From the NCBI RefSeq assembly GCF_040760005.1, contig NZ_CP099760.1:4557501-4621500 (forward strand): a stretch of 64,000 bases of DNA, written 5' to 3'. The DNA is from Pseudomonas sp. stari2 (GTDB taxonomy: Bacteria > Pseudomonadota > Gammaproteobacteria > Pseudomonadales > Pseudomonadaceae). The stretch's first letter is position 1. Each line of letters begins with the position of its first letter. The notes under the pieces are model-generated. The model was not told the origin of the DNA and searched no databases. It worked only from the letters and a program-made list of their open reading frames with translations. Shown here one piece after another: positions 62,418 through 64,000 of this stretch. The translations under genes and the position numbers were made by a program.

Positions 62418-62486
62418 TCACCGCGCGCATCCGCAAGGTTTGACTACGCTCTGAATAATCAGGACGCGGAAATCAGGAACCCTGCG

Positions 62487-63029
62487 ATGCCCCATTGGCT
62501 GGTCATAGATCTGGAAGCCACCACCGATGAGGGTGGCTGGCCGGTTACGGAAATGGAGATCATCGAGATCGGCGCCACGCTGGTGGATCGTGCCGGTCGC
62601 GAGCAGGATCACTTTCAACGCTTCGTCAAACCGACGCGTCGGCCACTGCTGACGCCGTTCTGTCGCGAACTCACGCATATCACCCAGGCCAATATCGACG
62701 CGGCACAGCCGCTGACCGACGTCTGGCCGGCGTTCGAGCGCTGGCTCGGTCAGCACCAGACACGCCTTGAAGGCTGGGCCAGCTGGGGCGATTACGACCG
62801 CAAGCAATTGCTTCAGGAATGGCAGCGCCTGCAACTCGACAGCGCGCTGAGCCGTGTGCCGCACATGAACCTCAAACAACGCTTTGCCAAGGCCCGACGT
62901 CTCGAACGACCTCTTGGACTCAATGGCGCCCTGCAACTGGCGGGCATGCAGTTCACCGGTCAGCAGCACCGGGCACTGGAGGATGCACGTAATACCGCCC
63001 GATTATTGCCGCTGGCGCTGCCGCTCTAG
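62487..63029 (+). CDS. DEDDh-type 3'-5' exonuclease (ERI-1-like)
   Basis: A 180-residue exonuclease-fold protein. Motif I is VIDLEATTDEGG (Asp and Glu), motif II contains LTHITQANIDAAQPLTDVW, and motif III is QQHRALEDARNTARL with the catalytic His and Asp. It resembles ERI-1/Snipper-type RNA 3'-end nucleases more than DnaQ epsilon. It would trim RNA or DNA ends in the cytosol. Unlinked to the atu operon functionally. Confidence 0.85.
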   Translation: MPHWLVIDLEATTDEGGWPVTEMEIIEIGATLVDRAGREQDHFQRFVKPTRRPLLTPFCRELTHITQANIDAAQPLTDVWPAFERWLGQHQTRLEGWASWGDYDRKQLLQEWQRLQLDSALSRVPHMNLKQRFAKARRLERPLGLNGALQLAGMQFTGQQHRALEDARNTARLLPLALPL

Positions 63030-63110
63030 CGCAGGTGACGACGCCCTGAGCCTTGTGCATACTGGCCAACCTTTTTGACCCTTTTAAGCCCTTTTCGAGA
63101 GGAATCGCCC

Positions 63111-63395
63111 ATGTTTAAAGTCAACGAGTACTTCGACGGCACCGTCAAGTCGATCGCCTTTGGCACTGCTGAAGGTCCTGCGACCATCGGCGTCATGGCC
63201 CCGGGCGAATACGAATTCGGCACCAGCCAGCGTGAAATCATGCACGTGGTGTCCGGCGCACTGACCGTCAAACTGCCGGACAGCAGCGACTGGGAAACCT
63301 TCGCTGCAGGCAGCCAGTTCAACGTGCCAGCCAACAGCAAGTTTCAGCTGAAAGTGGCCGTCGACACCGCTTACCTGTGCGAATACCGCGGCTGA
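63111..63395 (+). CDS. ppnP: Pyrimidine/purine nucleoside phosphorylase PpnP
   Basis: A 94-residue single-cupin protein of the former DUF1255 family. Motifs are [36 protein letters not shown] and [17 protein letters not shown], at full family length. PpnP (E. coli YaiE) phosphorolyses several nucleosides in the cytosol. GAGAGGA precedes the ATG at 63111. A strong terminator follows. Confidence 0.93.
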   Translation: MFKVNEYFDGTVKSIAFGTAEGPATIGVMAPGEYEFGTSQREIMHVVSGALTVKLPDSSDWETFAAGSQFNVPANSKFQLKVAVDTAYLCEYRG

Positions 63396-63421
63396 AACCA
63401 CGGTTTTCTGCGGCAATAAAA

Positions 63422-63449
63422 AATGCCCGTGTCCTTGGACACGGGCATT
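63422..63449. terminator. Bidirectional terminator between ppnP and the MOSC gene
   Basis: AATGCCCGTGTCC and GGACACGGGCATT form a perfect 13-bp stem with a TT loop. It is flanked by an A-run and a T-run, so it can end both convergent genes. Confidence 0.93.
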
Positions 63450-63466
63450 TTTCGTTTCGGGGCAGA

Positions 63467-64000
63467 TTACTCGAGGATTTCCACCGGCATGCCGACTTCG
63501 AGTCGACCGTTGCTGTCATTGACCAGGTTCTGACCGAACATCGCACCATCGGCCTGGGCGCGGGTCTTCTGCAGGGTCGCCAGTGGTTCGCGGTCAGCGC
63601 TGCGTTCACCGGTCTGCGGATCGATGGTGGTGAGAATGCACCGCGAGCATGACTTGACCACGCGGAACTCGACATCGCCGATGCGGATGCGCTTCCAGCC
63701 ATCCTCGGCATACGCCTCACTGCCTTCGATCACCAGGTTCGGCCGGAACCGCAGCATTTCCAGCGGGCGCCCGACTTCCTGCGACAGATGTTGCAGCGAC
63801 GCCTCGCCAATCAGCAGCAACGGGAAACCGTCGGCGAACGCCACCTGGTCGTCATCGTTGCCGTACCCGGCTGCAGTCGTACGGGCGCGATCCAGCGGCA
63901 CTTGCACCAGACGGGTCGGTTTGCCGATGAACTCGCTGACCCAGCGGGCCGCTTCTTCGCCGGCATCAGGCACGCGCAGGGTGTCGCGCCAGATGGTCAC
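63467..64000 (-). CDS. MOSC-domain protein (YcbX-like), N-terminal part outside window
   Basis: The C-terminal 177 or so residues of a MOSC protein; the reading frame runs off the window end, so the N-terminal beta-barrel and the start are not seen. The MOSC core shows FADGFPLLLIGEASLQHLSQEVG, MLRFRPNLVIEG and the molybdenum-cofactor cysteine region VVKSCSRCILTTIDPQTG. It ends without the 2Fe-2S domain that E. coli YcbX carries. Related proteins reduce N-hydroxylated compounds using molybdenum cofactor. The ATG used at 64000 is arbitrary. Confidence 0.85.
   Translation of the reverse strand: MTIWRDTLRVPDAGEEAARWVSEFIGKPTRLVQVPLDRARTTAAGYGNDDDQVAFADGFPLLLIGEASLQHLSQEVGRPLEMLRFRPNLVIEGSEAYAEDGWKRIRIGDVEFRVVKSCSRCILTTIDPQTGERSADREPLATLQKTRAQADGAMFGQNLVNDSNGRLEVGMPVEILE

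Noticed and set aside
1..64000. tRNA, rRNA, CRISPR arrays, IS elements, prophage genes, toxin-antitoxin pairs
   Set aside because: No cloverleaf-like sequence, repeat-spacer array, transposase or integrase gene was recognised by reading. A dedicated tRNA/ncRNA search could not be run here.

Overview
The window looks like a chromosomal segment of a Pseudomonas of the P. fluorescens group. It is GC-rich (estimated near 60% by eye), has pseudomonad gene content on both strands, and carries the pyoverdine genes pvdL, pvdS, pvdH, an mbtH-like gene, an acetylase gene and the fpvGHJK-CDEF iron-release/recycling operon. No rRNA, tRNA, CRISPR array, transposase or prophage gene was seen.

Layout. (1) 1-9539: assorted metabolic and transport genes: the end of an rhtA-type exporter, a TetR/SDR/DsbA-like cluster, a quinone-oxidoreductase/LysR pair, a long aminopeptidase P, a free-standing cysteine desulfurase, a LysE-type exporter and two small lipoproteins. 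(2) 9540-17700: organosulfur metabolism. msuE-msuD-msuC-sfnR runs on the plus strand and sfnB with a MetI/MetQ-type transporter on the minus strand. Each operon has a sigma-54 -24/-12 element, and sfnR encodes a sigma-54 activator. A soxR/monooxygenase pair with a perfect SoxR box sits between them. (3) 17900-19400: a VOC protein and a haloacetate dehalogenase-like hydrolase. (4) 19600-27600: fpvG-H-J-K-C-D-E-F, then an mbtH-like gene and pvdH on the opposite strand. (5) 27700-35840: a GNAT protein, a two-component system, an AT-rich hemopexin-like gene that appears inserted, the dsbD/tlpA-like/dsbG operon and a hydrolase. (6) 35961-50983: pvdL (13 kb NRPS), pvdS and a hydroxyornithine-acetylase-like gene. 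(7) 51085-53208: a lower-GC hypothetical and a solute-binding protein. (8) 53300-62417: atuR and atuABCDEF for acyclic terpene (citronellol/geraniol) degradation. (9) 62487-64000: an exonuclease, ppnP and a truncated MOSC gene.

Regulatory logic is unusually readable. The pvdS promoter (TTGACA-N17-TAATTT) carries a Fur-box-like sequence in its spacer. Four pyoverdine genes (mbtH-like, pvdH, pvdL, acetylase) have PvdS-type boxes with exact TAAAT(or TAATT)-N16-CGT spacing. This suggests one circuit: iron starvation relieves Fur, PvdS is made, precursor supply (PvdH), NRPS assembly (PvdL with an MbtH partner) and hydroxyornithine acetylation rise together, and the Fpv system strips iron from returning ferripyoverdine. 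No PvdS box was found before fpvG; its leader instead contains two strong hairpins. The two-component system and the dsb operon are each preceded by direct repeats with an 11-bp period, consistent with a shared OmpR-family response regulator.

Most of the window is recognisable biology. The least explained elements are the hemopexin-like gene and its G-poor leader, the structured fpvG leader, the pvdL leader repeats, the MetI/MetQ pair without an ATPase, and the SDR lacking catalytic Ser and Tyr.
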